The translations under genes and the position numbers were made by a program. From UBA8389 sp964472175 (GTDB lineage Bacteria > Bacteroidota > Bacteroidia > Bacteroidales > UBA1402), in the NCBI GenBank assembly GCA_964472175.1, contig CAYYJF010000025.1, positions 1-26,697 of the forward strand: a stretch of DNA of 26,697 nucleotides, written 5' to 3'. Shown here piece after piece: positions 1 to 7,336 of this stretch. A model generated the notes under the pieces. The model ran no database searches. It saw nothing but the letters and a program-made list of their open reading frames with translations, and was not told where the DNA came from. Each line of letters starts with the position of its first letter. Position 1 is the first letter of the stretch.

Positions 1-1
1 C

Positions 2-223
2 CCGGGCTGTATGGAAAAGCACATGTCGCAACTGGCTGGTGAAACGCGCAAACTCAACTTCAAGTTGGAGCAAATTCAGGACTTCACGCCTACGCCCATG
101 ACGTTGGCAACCGAAATGTATTATACGGGATTGAATCCCTACACGATGCAGCCCATTTTTACGGCCAAGACCAGGCAGGAAAAGGAAAAACAAAGGAGCT
201 ACTTCTTTTGGTACAAGAAATAA
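2..223 (+). CDS. YgiQ family radical SAM protein, C-terminal fragment
   Basis: This is the 3' end of a gene that enters from the left edge; 73 residues are visible, read in frame from base 2. The segment around QDFTPTPMTLATEMYYTGL, followed by an AKT...EK motif and an FFWYK end, is characteristic of the C-terminal domain (DUF3362 type) of YgiQ-like radical SAM proteins. The radical SAM CxxxCxxC core lies outside the window. The biochemical role of the family is not settled. The reading frame stops right after FFWYKK, whereas relatives I recall continue for roughly 20 more residues (a GR.DLI-type tail). Its TAA ends at 223, and the opposing gene's stop begins at 224, leaving no room for a terminator. 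The internal ATG at 11 is not a real start. Confidence 0.85.
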   Translation, partial: PGCMEKHMSQLAGETRKLNFKLEQIQDFTPTPMTLATEMYYTGLNPYTMQPIFTAKTRQEKEKQRSYFFWYKK

Positions 224-1387
224 CTACATCCCTTTGCGTCTGATTTTCAATCGAATGGAGTTTTCGATGGGCTCGGTGCAAACAAAGGCGAGATAACCCC
301 CACCCCCTGCCCCGGGCATTTTCCATGCCAGTATCTGTTCCGGATATTGTGTTTTATATTGCTCAATGACTGCTTCTATCCGCGGATTGAGCATTTTTGG
401 AAACATGGTGGTTTGGGCTTCAAACGAGGCTTTATAGGCTTGTGCAAATGCTGTCAGGTCGCGGTTCATGATGGCATCCCAGGCTTGAGCGGCTGCTTCG
501 GTGAGTGCTTTGACGTTGGTTTCGTTGATGAAGGTGTGGTTGAGAAGGTTCAAACCGGCTTCACGGGGCCATAAGAGCACCATGCAGAGGTGGTCTTCCA
601 ACCAGGTTAGGATGGCTTCGTCGTGACAGGATTCTATTTTTGTGGGCCAGTATTTGTTGTCGTAATAGTGTCGGTTTAAACCGGGCATGCATATGCCGAT
701 GGAATCTTGTGCTCCACTGATTTCTTTTCTTCCGGGCTCATTTTCAAAGCGAAACAGCATTTCTGATATTTTTTCCGGATGATCCAAAGGCAACTGGTAG
801 GGCCAAAGTTTGCGCGCTGCATTTCTGGTGGAAGTGGACATGCCGCAACGTTCCATAAATTCGATGGTGGGTTCGAGCGACATGGTGATGGCCCAACCCG
901 GATGGTATTTGGACACATAGGGCTGGTCAATCCAGGTTCCTGCCAAATCGAGGCGGAACGGCAGTTGACAGGAGGCTTCCCCACTGCGCAATCCCGTTGT
1001 GGAACGGGCCGGAAGGCCTGCTTCCGGGATGCGTTTCAGTATTTGATATTGGATACCCAATTCTGCACAGAGGGCTTCTTTTGCCGGTGAATGCCCGTCT
1101 TCGTTGACGACAAAAATATCGGGTTTGAACTGCCTTAAATCAATTTCAAAATCCAGTATGCCGCTGCCCTGATTGATCCATGCACCGGTGACATAACGCA
1201 CCGCTTTGACCATGTACAACCGTTCTTGTTCGGAATTGACGGTATTTCTGCCTTTTAAATCGCGAATGGTTGCGTCTGAACCGATGCCGACGTACAAATC
1301 GCCATAGCCGGCTGCTTCTTTGAAAAAGGCAACATGTCCGCTGTGGAGCAAATCATAACAGCCGGATACAAAAACACGTTTGTTCAT
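224..1387 (-). CDS. Cytidylyltransferase-like / GHMP kinase-like fusion protein
   Basis: 387 residues with two domains. Residues 1-135 form a nucleotidyltransferase of the cytidylyltransferase fold, with GCYDLLHSGH at 9-18 (HxGH motif) and ARSTTGLR at 127-134, matching the ISTTxI region. Residues about 140-387 resemble a GHMP sugar kinase: RLDLAG at 145-150, SGAQD at 224-228 and the glycine-rich MPGAGGGG at 357-364. The usual GLGSS phosphate loop is not seen; GMSTSTR at 182-188 lies where it would be expected. It is the last gene of the nucleotide-sugar operon, 19 bases after rfbC. An upstream in-frame ATG at 1432 overlaps rfbC, so the start at 1387, directly before the nucleotide-binding strand, is preferred. 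By analogy with other kinase-nucleotidyltransferase fusions it may phosphorylate and activate a sugar, but the substrate is unknown and the kinase domain may be degenerate. Confidence 0.8.
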   Translation of the reverse strand: MNKRVFVSGCYDLLHSGHVAFFKEAAGYGDLYVGIGSDATIRDLKGRNTVNSEQERLYMVKAVRYVTGAWINQGSGILDFEIDLRQFKPDIFVVNEDGHSPAKEALCAELGIQYQILKRIPEAGLPARSTTGLRSGEASCQLPFRLDLAGTWIDQPYVSKYHPGWAITMSLEPTIEFMERCGMSTSTRNAARKLWPYQLPLDHPEKISEMLFRFENEPGRKEISGAQDSIGICMPGLNRHYYDNKYWPTKIESCHDEAILTWLEDHLCMVLLWPREAGLNLLNHTFINETNVKALTEAAAQAWDAIMNRDLTAFAQAYKASFEAQTTMFPKMLNPRIEAVIEQYKTQYPEQILAWKMPGAGGGGYLAFVCTEPIENSIRLKIRRKGM

Positions 1388-1406
1388 TTCATTGGTATTG
1401 AGAAGG

Positions 1407-1958
1407 TTATAGGTTGAAATGATAGGCGTCATTCCATAAAGGTGCTTGTTTGTCTTTGTCCGATAATTTGAGTTCTTCGGCGCTGAGCGGCCATTCTATC
1501 TGTATGGTCGGGTCGGAAAAATGGAAGGATACTTCGGAGGTCTGATCGTACAAGTGGTCGACTTTGTACGAGAAAACGGCGGTTTTGCTCAAGACGATGA
1601 ATCCGTGGTAAAAGCCTTTGGGTACGAATAACTGACGCTTGTTTTCGGCCGATAATTCAACGGCAACGTATTGTCCGAAGGTGGGTGAATTTTTTCTGGC
1701 ATCGACCACCACGTCCATCACCACGCCTTGCAGGCAGCGAACCAGTTTGGATTGGGAGGAACTGCCCGATTGCGCATGCATGCCCCTTAAGACGCCAAAA
1801 TCGGATTTGGATTCGTTGTCCTGGACAAATTCGATGTCACCGATGTGTTCCTGAAACAGGTTTTTTTTCCAGGTTTCCATGAAATAGCCTCTGTCGTCGC
1901 CCCATACTTTGGGCTCGATGACAAATACGCCGGAAACGGATTGTTCTATGAATTTCAT
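1407..1958 (-). CDS. rfbC: dTDP-4-dehydrorhamnose 3,5-epimerase
   Basis: 183 residues, the normal size for RmlC cupins. The enzyme epimerises dTDP-4-keto-6-deoxyglucose at C3 and C5 in the dTDP-L-rhamnose pathway. Visible family signatures are DDRGYFMETW near residue 21, VLRGMH with the probable catalytic His at 61, SPTFG at 91-95, FVPKGFYHGF at 111-120, the Tyr at 137 and DPTIQIEWP at 149-157. The stretch SEVSFHFSDP differs somewhat from the usual E.GI.W.DP. The length argues against the shorter 3,4-ketoisomerases (FdtA/QdtA, about 135-140 residues). It lies 29 bases after rfbB in the same operon. No dTDP-4-dehydrorhamnose reductase (rfbD) follows; its place is taken by the fusion gene. Confidence 0.93.
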   Translation of the reverse strand: MKFIEQSVSGVFVIEPKVWGDDRGYFMETWKKNLFQEHIGDIEFVQDNESKSDFGVLRGMHAQSGSSSQSKLVRCLQGVVMDVVVDARKNSPTFGQYVAVELSAENKRQLFVPKGFYHGFIVLSKTAVFSYKVDHLYDQTSEVSFHFSDPTIQIEWPLSAEELKLSDKDKQAPLWNDAYHFNL

Positions 1959-1987
1959 TGATTGAAAAATTGCTTGGTTGAGCTATG

Positions 1988-3100
1988 TCAACGGTTGGAA
2001 TACATGTTGTCGTAATATTTTTGATAGTCGCCCGAGGTGACGTCTGCTACCCAGGATTGGTTGTCTAGATACCAGCGGATGGTTTTTTCGATGCCTGTTT
2101 CAAAATTGGTTTCAGGCAGCCAACCCAATTCGCTGTGTATCTTGCCCGGATCGATGGCGTAGCGTTTGTCGTGTCCCAGACGATCGGCCACGTAGGTAAT
2201 CAAACCGTCGTTGATTTTGTCCATGGTTGTTTTCAGAACCGCTTGTTTTTCAGGCTCCTGTGATAGGATTCTATGGATGGTTTCAATGGTTAGGCGCACA
2301 ATTTCTATGTTTTGCTTTTCATTGTGTCCACCTACATTGTACACTTCGCCGGGTTTGCCATTCCGCACCACCAGTTCGATGGCTTTGCAGTGGTCTTCCA
2401 CATACAACCAATCTCTCACGTTGCTGCCATCGCCATACACAGGAAGCGATTTTCCTTCCAGTATGTTCTTGATGATGAGCGGAATGAGTTTTTCGGGGAA
2501 GTGGTAGGGGCCGTAATTGTTGGAACAGCGGGTAATGGTGGCCGGAAATTGATAGGTTTCCATGTAGGCTTTGACAATCAAATCGGCTGAAGTTTTGGAT
2601 GCGGAATACGGACTTCTGGGGTCGAGCGGTGTTTTTTCGGTGAAAAAGCCTTCTGCACCCAACGAGCCATAGACTTCGTCGGTGGAAACCTGATGAAAAC
2701 GGATGCCGGACCTGTAGGTGGGATAGCCTTGTTCGTTCTTGCCTGTTGTCCAGAATTCTCTGGCAACATCCATGAGGTTTTGAGTGCCCAAAATGTTGGT
2801 TTCCAGGAATAAACGTGGGTTTTCTATGCTTCTGTCCACGTGGCTTTCTGCGGCAAAATTGACGATGACATCGATGTCGTGTTGTTTGAATATGTTCCGA
2901 ACGGTGTCGCGGTCGCAAATATCGCCTTTGACAAAGAAGCAGCGTTTGTCGTCCACATCGGAGGCGATGGTGCCTAAATTTCCTGCATAGGTCAACGCAT
3001 CCAGCACGATGATTTTCACATCGTTGAAGTTGTTCAACACATACTTGACATAATTGGCACCTATAAATCCGGCTCCTCCGGTAACGATGTATGTTTTCAT
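1988..3100 (-). CDS. rfbB: dTDP-glucose 4,6-dehydratase
   Basis: 370 residues, an extended short-chain dehydrogenase/reductase. It converts dTDP-glucose to dTDP-4-keto-6-deoxyglucose with bound NAD. The sequence shows the N-terminal Rossmann motif TGGAGFIG at 7-14, the catalytic STDEVYG (Thr140, Asp141, Glu142) and the Tyr165/Lys169 pair in PYSASK. RDWLYVEDH near residue 240 is also typical of RmlB. The start at MKTYIVTGG is the only sensible one. It begins 13 bases after the rfbA stop, so translation is probably coupled within the operon. Confidence 0.96.
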   Translation of the reverse strand: MKTYIVTGGAGFIGANYVKYVLNNFNDVKIIVLDALTYAGNLGTIASDVDDKRCFFVKGDICDRDTVRNIFKQHDIDVIVNFAAESHVDRSIENPRLFLETNILGTQNLMDVAREFWTTGKNEQGYPTYRSGIRFHQVSTDEVYGSLGAEGFFTEKTPLDPRSPYSASKTSADLIVKAYMETYQFPATITRCSNNYGPYHFPEKLIPLIIKNILEGKSLPVYGDGSNVRDWLYVEDHCKAIELVVRNGKPGEVYNVGGHNEKQNIEIVRLTIETIHRILSQEPEKQAVLKTTMDKINDGLITYVADRLGHDKRYAIDPGKIHSELGWLPETNFETGIEKTIRWYLDNQSWVADVTSGDYQKYYDNMYSNR

Positions 3101-3113
3101 GTTGTTTGTTTTT

Positions 3114-3974
3114 TTATAGTAGGGACAAAATGTATTGTCCGTAAGCGGTTTTTTCTAGTTTTTGACCCAGTGTTTTGAGTTGGTCGTTGTTGATCCAACC
3201 GTTTCTCCAGGCAATTTCTTCGATGCAGGAGACGGCAAATCCTTGTCTGTTTTGAATGGTGGCCACAAAATTGGAGGCTTCCAGCAGGCTGTCACAATTG
3301 CCTGTATCCAACCAGGCAAATCCACGACCGAAGAGTTCGACTTGCAGCGTTCCTTCTTCCAAATACACTTTGTTGAGGTCGGTGATTTCGTATTCGCCTC
3401 TTGGTGAGGGTTTTAATTTGGCTGCTTTTTCGGTGACACTGCTGTCAAAGAAATACAGTCCGGGCACTGCATAGTTGGATTTGGGGTTTTCGGGTTTTTC
3501 TTCGAGCGAAATGACTTTGCCTTTTGCGTCGAACTCGGCTACACCGTAGGCTCGGGGATCTTTGACATAATAGCCAAAGATGCAGGCGCCTTTTTTGATG
3601 GAGGCTGCGCGTTTGAGCATGGCAGAGAAATTTTGTCCGTAAAAGAGGTTGTCACCGAGTATGAGACAGCCTGGCTCTCCGTTTAAGAAGGGCGCACCCA
3701 GCACAAAGGCCTGGGCCAATCCGTTGGGTTCGTGCTGGATGATGTATTCGAAGGACATGCCCAGTTCTGCCCCACTTCCAAGAAGGTCTTGAAACATGGG
3801 CAAATCTCTGGGGGTTGAAATGATCAGAACTTCTTTGATTCCGGCCAACATCAGGGTGGACAAAGGATAGTAAATCATGGGTTTGTCGTAAACGGGCATG
3901 ATTTGCTTGGAAATGGCTTTGGATAGCGGGTACAATCGGGTGGCACTTCCTCCGGCTAAGATGATTCCTTTCAT
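3114..3974 (-). CDS. rfbA: Glucose-1-phosphate thymidylyltransferase
   Basis: 286 residues, normal length for RmlA. It makes dTDP-glucose from glucose-1-phosphate and dTTP, the first committed step of dTDP-sugar synthesis. Evidence: the N-terminal nucleotide-binding loop LAGGSATRLYPL at 6-17, the downstream SKQIMPVYDKPMIYYPLS segment, LGDNLFYG around 106-113 with the metal-binding Asp, EEKPENPKS, and WLDTG in the C-terminal half. The loop has Ala at residue 11 where most family members have Gly (GGSGTRL); the rest of the site is intact, so activity is expected. It lies 13 bases downstream of fcl and 13 bases upstream of rfbB. Confidence 0.96.
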   Translation of the reverse strand: MKGIILAGGSATRLYPLSKAISKQIMPVYDKPMIYYPLSTLMLAGIKEVLIISTPRDLPMFQDLLGSGAELGMSFEYIIQHEPNGLAQAFVLGAPFLNGEPGCLILGDNLFYGQNFSAMLKRAASIKKGACIFGYYVKDPRAYGVAEFDAKGKVISLEEKPENPKSNYAVPGLYFFDSSVTEKAAKLKPSPRGEYEITDLNKVYLEEGTLQVELFGRGFAWLDTGNCDSLLEASNFVATIQNRQGFAVSCIEEIAWRNGWINNDQLKTLGQKLEKTAYGQYILSLL

Positions 3975-3987
3975 AGTTTGAGCGTGT

Positions 3988-5073
3988 TTACTGTTTTTGT
4001 GATTTGCTTTGATACCATTGGTACATGTGTTGAATGCCCTCGTCGAGCTCTATGTTGTGTTTCCATCCCAATTGGTGCAATTTGCTTGGATCGGTGAGTT
4101 TGCGCATGGTGCCATCGGGTTTGCTGCTGTCGAAAATCAAGCGCCCTTTATAGTCGACTTTCTCGGCTACGGTTTCGGCCAATTGTCTGATTGAAACCTC
4201 TTTGCCTGTGCCGATGTTGATGTGGCAGTTTTTGATTTCGGGATCATTTTCCGGCATCAGGTCTTTGAAGGAGACCCTTTCCATGATGTACACACAGGCA
4301 TCGGCCATGTCTTCACTCCACAAAAATTCTCTCAAAGGTGTGCCTGTGCCCCAAAGGGTGATGCTTCCTTCCTGTATGCCGTATTTGGCCAAGATCTGAC
4401 GGATATCGGATTCATCGGCCTGACCATCAATGCCTTCGACCGGATAACTGTTGAAGTCGGCCCGAATGGCATCCCAATTGCCCGACATGAGGCATTTGCC
4501 CAAATGTGCTTTGCGGATCATGGCCGGCAATACGTGGCTTTTTTCGAGGTTGAAATTGTCGTTTGGTCCGTATAAATTGGTGGGCATCACGGCAATGAAG
4601 TTGGTTCCGTATTGCAAATTGAAGCTTTCGCAAAGTTTCAAACCCGCAATTTTGGCAATGGCGTAGGGCTCGTTGGTATATTCCAATGGTGAAGTCAACA
4701 GGGAGTCTTCTTGCATGGGTTGTGGTGCATCTCTTGGATAGATGCAGGTACTGCCCAGGAATAAGAGTTTTTTCACGCCGTTTTTCCAGGATTGGTAGAT
4801 GACGTTGTTTTGAATTTGCAGGTTGATGTAAATGAAATCGGCCCGATAGGTGGAGTTGGCGATGATGCCGCCAACGTGGGCTGCTGCCAGGAAGACGTAT
4901 TCGGGTTTTTCGGTTTCAAAGAAATCGGCAACGGATTTTTGATCGGTCAAGTCGAGTTCTTGCAAACTTCGGAGTACAAAGTTGTTGTACCCCTTTGATT
5001 TTAAATTGTTTAGAATGGCAGAGCCCACCAATCCCAGGTGGCCGGCAACATATATTTTGGCGTTTTTTTCCAT
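3988..5073 (-). CDS. fcl: GDP-L-fucose synthase
   Basis: 361 residues, an NADPH-dependent epimerase/reductase that turns GDP-4-keto-6-deoxymannose into GDP-L-fucose. The cofactor motif GHLGLVG lies at 11-17; the catalytic triad is Ser108 (GSTCIYP), Tyr137 and Lys141 (EPYAIAK). MPTNLYGPNDNF and the late REFLWSEDMADA segment are diagnostic. It is about 40 residues longer than the E. coli enzyme, mostly through an insert near residues 205-245 before the WGTGTPLREF motif; I believe such longer forms are usual in Bacteroidota. It starts 4 bases after the gmd stop, which gives the two-step GDP-mannose to GDP-fucose pair. Confidence 0.95.
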   Translation of the reverse strand: MEKNAKIYVAGHLGLVGSAILNNLKSKGYNNFVLRSLQELDLTDQKSVADFFETEKPEYVFLAAAHVGGIIANSTYRADFIYINLQIQNNVIYQSWKNGVKKLLFLGSTCIYPRDAPQPMQEDSLLTSPLEYTNEPYAIAKIAGLKLCESFNLQYGTNFIAVMPTNLYGPNDNFNLEKSHVLPAMIRKAHLGKCLMSGNWDAIRADFNSYPVEGIDGQADESDIRQILAKYGIQEGSITLWGTGTPLREFLWSEDMADACVYIMERVSFKDLMPENDPEIKNCHINIGTGKEVSIRQLAETVAEKVDYKGRLIFDSSKPDGTMRKLTDPSKLHQLGWKHNIELDEGIQHMYQWYQSKSQKQ

Positions 5074-5077
5074 CTTT

Positions 5078-6229
5078 TTACTCGAAATAATTCAGAATGC
5101 GGTAACCGCCTTCTTTGAGGTAGGTTTCTTTTTTCATCAGTTTGACGTCGCTCTGCATCATGTCCTGACACAGGGCTTTGAGGTCGTATTGGGGTTCCCA
5201 GTTGAGTTTGGTTCTGGCTTTGGTGGCATCACCAATCAGTAACTCGACTTCTGTGGGTCTGAAATAGGATGGGCTCACACCCACCAATTTATCGCCGATT
5301 CTGGCTGCAAAGGCTTCGTAGTGTTCCGTTCCGACTTTTTGTTCAAAAATGGCACGGTCGATGCTTGACAAGAGGCCGACTTCGTCCACGCCTTCTCCTT
5401 TGAATTCAATGCCTACCCCTACTTCTTCAAAGGCCATGCGGATGAAGTCGCGGATGGTGGTGGTGACGCCTGTGGCGATGACGTAATCGTCGGGTGCATC
5501 TTGCTGCAGAATGAGATACATGGCGCGGATATAGTCTTTGGCATGTCCCCAGTCGCGTTTGGAGGAGAGGTTGCCCATAAAGACGTTTTTCTGCATGCCC
5601 AAAACAATGCGGGCAACGGCGCGGGTCACTTTTCTGGTGACAAAGGTTTCACCTCTAAGGGGCGATTCGTGGTTGAACAAGATGCCGTTGCTGGCGTGCA
5701 TGCCATAGGCTTCTCTATAATTGACGGTGATCCAATAGGCATAGAGTTTGGCTACTGCATACGGACTGCGTGGGTAAAACGGGGTGGTTTCTTTTTGCGG
5801 TACTTCTTGCACCAATCCGTACAATTCGGAGGTGGATGCTTGATAGATGCGGGTCTTTTTGGATAACTCCAACAACCGGACTGCTTCCAGAATGCGCAAG
5901 GTGCCGATGCCGTCGGCGTTGGCGGTGTATTCGGGGGTATCAAAACTGACTTTCACATGACTCATGGCGGCCAGGTTGTAGATTTCGTCCGGCTTGACTT
6001 CGCCAATGATGCGGGTTAAGTTCATGCTGTCGGTCAAATCGCCGTAATGCAGGATCATATTGCGGTTTTCTTCCGATGGTGCTTGATATAAGTGGTCAAT
6101 ACGGTCGGTATTGAACATGGACGATCTGCGTTTGATTCCGTGAACGGTGTAGCCTTTTTTGATGAGGTATTCGGCCAAATAGGCGCCGTCCTGACCGGTG
6201 ATGCCGGTAATTAATGCTGTTTTAGACAT
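5078..6229 (-). CDS. gmd: GDP-mannose 4,6-dehydratase
   Basis: 383 residues from the start at 6229 (MSKTALITGITGQDG). It dehydrates GDP-mannose to GDP-4-keto-6-deoxymannose. The NADP-binding GxxGxxG is at residues 9-15, Thr133 and Glu135 lie in ASTSELYG, and Tyr157/Lys161 in SPYAVAK. NHESPLRGETFVTRKVTRA and SSKRDWGHAKDY are hallmark Gmd segments. An in-frame ATG at 6292 would add 21 residues, but the promoter at 6262-6292 lies inside that extension, so the shorter start is chosen. It is the first gene of the operon. Together with fcl it supplies GDP-L-fucose, presumably for surface polysaccharide or glycoprotein fucosylation, which is known to be important in Bacteroides. Confidence 0.96.
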   Translation of the reverse strand: MSKTALITGITGQDGAYLAEYLIKKGYTVHGIKRRSSMFNTDRIDHLYQAPSEENRNMILHYGDLTDSMNLTRIIGEVKPDEIYNLAAMSHVKVSFDTPEYTANADGIGTLRILEAVRLLELSKKTRIYQASTSELYGLVQEVPQKETTPFYPRSPYAVAKLYAYWITVNYREAYGMHASNGILFNHESPLRGETFVTRKVTRAVARIVLGMQKNVFMGNLSSKRDWGHAKDYIRAMYLILQQDAPDDYVIATGVTTTIRDFIRMAFEEVGVGIEFKGEGVDEVGLLSSIDRAIFEQKVGTEHYEAFAARIGDKLVGVSPSYFRPTEVELLIGDATKARTKLNWEPQYDLKALCQDMMQSDVKLMKKETYLKEGGYRILNYFE

Positions 6230-6261
6230 GTCTGATATGTTAGAAAATGAACAAAAGTGTA

Positions 6262-6292
6262 CAAAAGTAATGATACTGCTTGTATAAGCCAA
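6262..6292 (-). promoter_or_regulatory. gmd: Bacteroidota-type promoter for the gmd operon
   Basis: On the minus strand TTG (6292-6290) is followed by a 20-base spacer and TACTTTTG (6269-6262), matching the Bacteroidota -33/-7 consensus TTG / TAnnTTTG. Transcription should start near 6255, about 25 bases before the gmd ATG at 6229. The -33 element lies right beside the oxyR stop codon at 6296. Confidence 0.65.
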
Positions 6293-6295
6293 AGT

Positions 6296-7222
6296 TTATA
6301 GCCTGATGGCATATTTTTTTAGTCTTCCGTCGAGCATGTGTTCGGGTATGAGCTTTTTAATGGTGTCAGCCACAGCGTTTAAGACTTTTTCTCTGACGAA
6401 GTCCATGTGGATGATGAGCGATATTTCCCGTACGGTTTCCGGACTGACGATGGGCCGGATGTGTTGTTTCTGGGCTTCGGTGAGGTAATCCAGGTGTAGT
6501 TCGGGAATGACGGTGTAGCCGCCGTTGGTATCGACAATGCGGATGAGGGTGTCAATGCTTCCGGCTTCGTACAGGTAGTTTCTGGGGGTTTTGTCTTCGC
6601 AGAAATTGAAGATTTGATTGCGCAGGCAATGGCCTTCTTGCAAGACCCAAAGATCTTCCAATGGTAGATTGACCGAATTGAGTTCCTGCTCGGTGTATAA
6701 TGCGTTTTCAGGATTGACATACGCCACGAATTTCTCGTAATACAGTGGTATTTCAAGGATTTGCGGGTGATTGAGCGGCGTGGCCAGAATGGCGGCGTCG
6801 ATGTTGCCCGCTGTGAGGCTTTCTATGATGGTTGAAGTGCGCAATTCGGACACCTGGAGGTTGACGTCGGGATAGCTGCTGACAAAGGTCGGGAAGAATT
6901 TTGGCAGCAAATAGGGTGCGACCGTGGGAATCACTGCGAGCTTCAAATCACAGGCCAGACCGTCCTTTTCAGAAACGATAAATTCCCGAAGTTTGTTGGC
7001 GTGCAATAAGATGTTTTTGGCTTTTTCGATGATCTCCTCCCCTGTTCTGGTGGGGACAATGGGGTGTTTGGTGCGGTCGAAGAGTTTGACGCCCAGCTCT
7101 TCTTCGAGCTTTTGGATCATCATACTGAGTGTTGGTTGTGTTACCCGGCATTCTTCAGCGGCCTTGGCAAAGTGTCTGGTGCGGTCTACCGTCACCACGT
7201 ATTCAAGTTGTTGCAGTGTCAT
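6296..7222 (-). CDS. oxyR: LysR-family hydrogen peroxide sensor OxyR
   Basis: 308 residues from the ATG at 7222. An N-terminal LysR winged helix-turn-helix (MTLQQLEYVV, with VTQPTLSMMIQKLEEELG at about 27-44) is followed by a substrate-binding-like regulatory domain. The redox segment EGHCLRNQIFNFC places cysteines at 199 and 208, the same numbers as the disulfide pair of E. coli OxyR, which supports both function and start. An ATG at 7243 would add seven residues but overlaps a -7-like box. Family role: oxidised OxyR activates catalase, peroxidase and iron-storage genes, which fits an oxygen-sensitive anaerobe. It is divergent from the menaquinone cluster, separated by 114 bases. Confidence 0.93.
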   Translation of the reverse strand: MTLQQLEYVVTVDRTRHFAKAAEECRVTQPTLSMMIQKLEEELGVKLFDRTKHPIVPTRTGEEIIEKAKNILLHANKLREFIVSEKDGLACDLKLAVIPTVAPYLLPKFFPTFVSSYPDVNLQVSELRTSTIIESLTAGNIDAAILATPLNHPQILEIPLYYEKFVAYVNPENALYTEQELNSVNLPLEDLWVLQEGHCLRNQIFNFCEDKTPRNYLYEAGSIDTLIRIVDTNGGYTVIPELHLDYLTEAQKQHIRPIVSPETVREISLIIHMDFVREKVLNAVADTIKKLIPEHMLDGRLKKYAIRL

Positions 7223-7240
7223 GTTTTCAGGTTGAATACA

Positions 7241-7248
7241 CAAATATA
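7241..7248 (-). promoter_or_regulatory. Possible -7 box for oxyR
   Basis: TATATTTG on the minus strand (7248-7241) fits TAnnTTTG and lies 18 bases upstream of the oxyR ATG at 7222. No TTG is visible at the expected -33 spacing, so this is a weak call. Confidence 0.35.
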
Positions 7249-7281
7249 CGGATTTAAGATTTGATGGCAGTACTTTTTGTA

Positions 7282-7312
7282 TTGGGGCTTCAACGTTTTT
7301 TCCATACTTTTG
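7282..7312 (+). promoter_or_regulatory. menF: Bacteroidota-type promoter for the menaquinone cluster
   Basis: TTG at 7282-7284, a 20-base spacer and TACTTTTG at 7305-7312 match the Bacteroidota -33/-7 pair. The predicted transcription start near 7319 gives a leader of about 18 bases before the menF ATG at 7337. The -7 octamer is identical to that of the gmd promoter. Confidence 0.65.
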
Positions 7313-7336
7313 TTTTAATTATTCGATTTTACGCCC

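Noticed and set aside
2319..2918. A 199-codon open frame on the minus strand
   Set aside because: It lies entirely inside rfbB on the same strand in another frame; its composition is that of a frame-shifted shadow (rich in Arg, His, Ser and Pro) and it has no recognisable domain.
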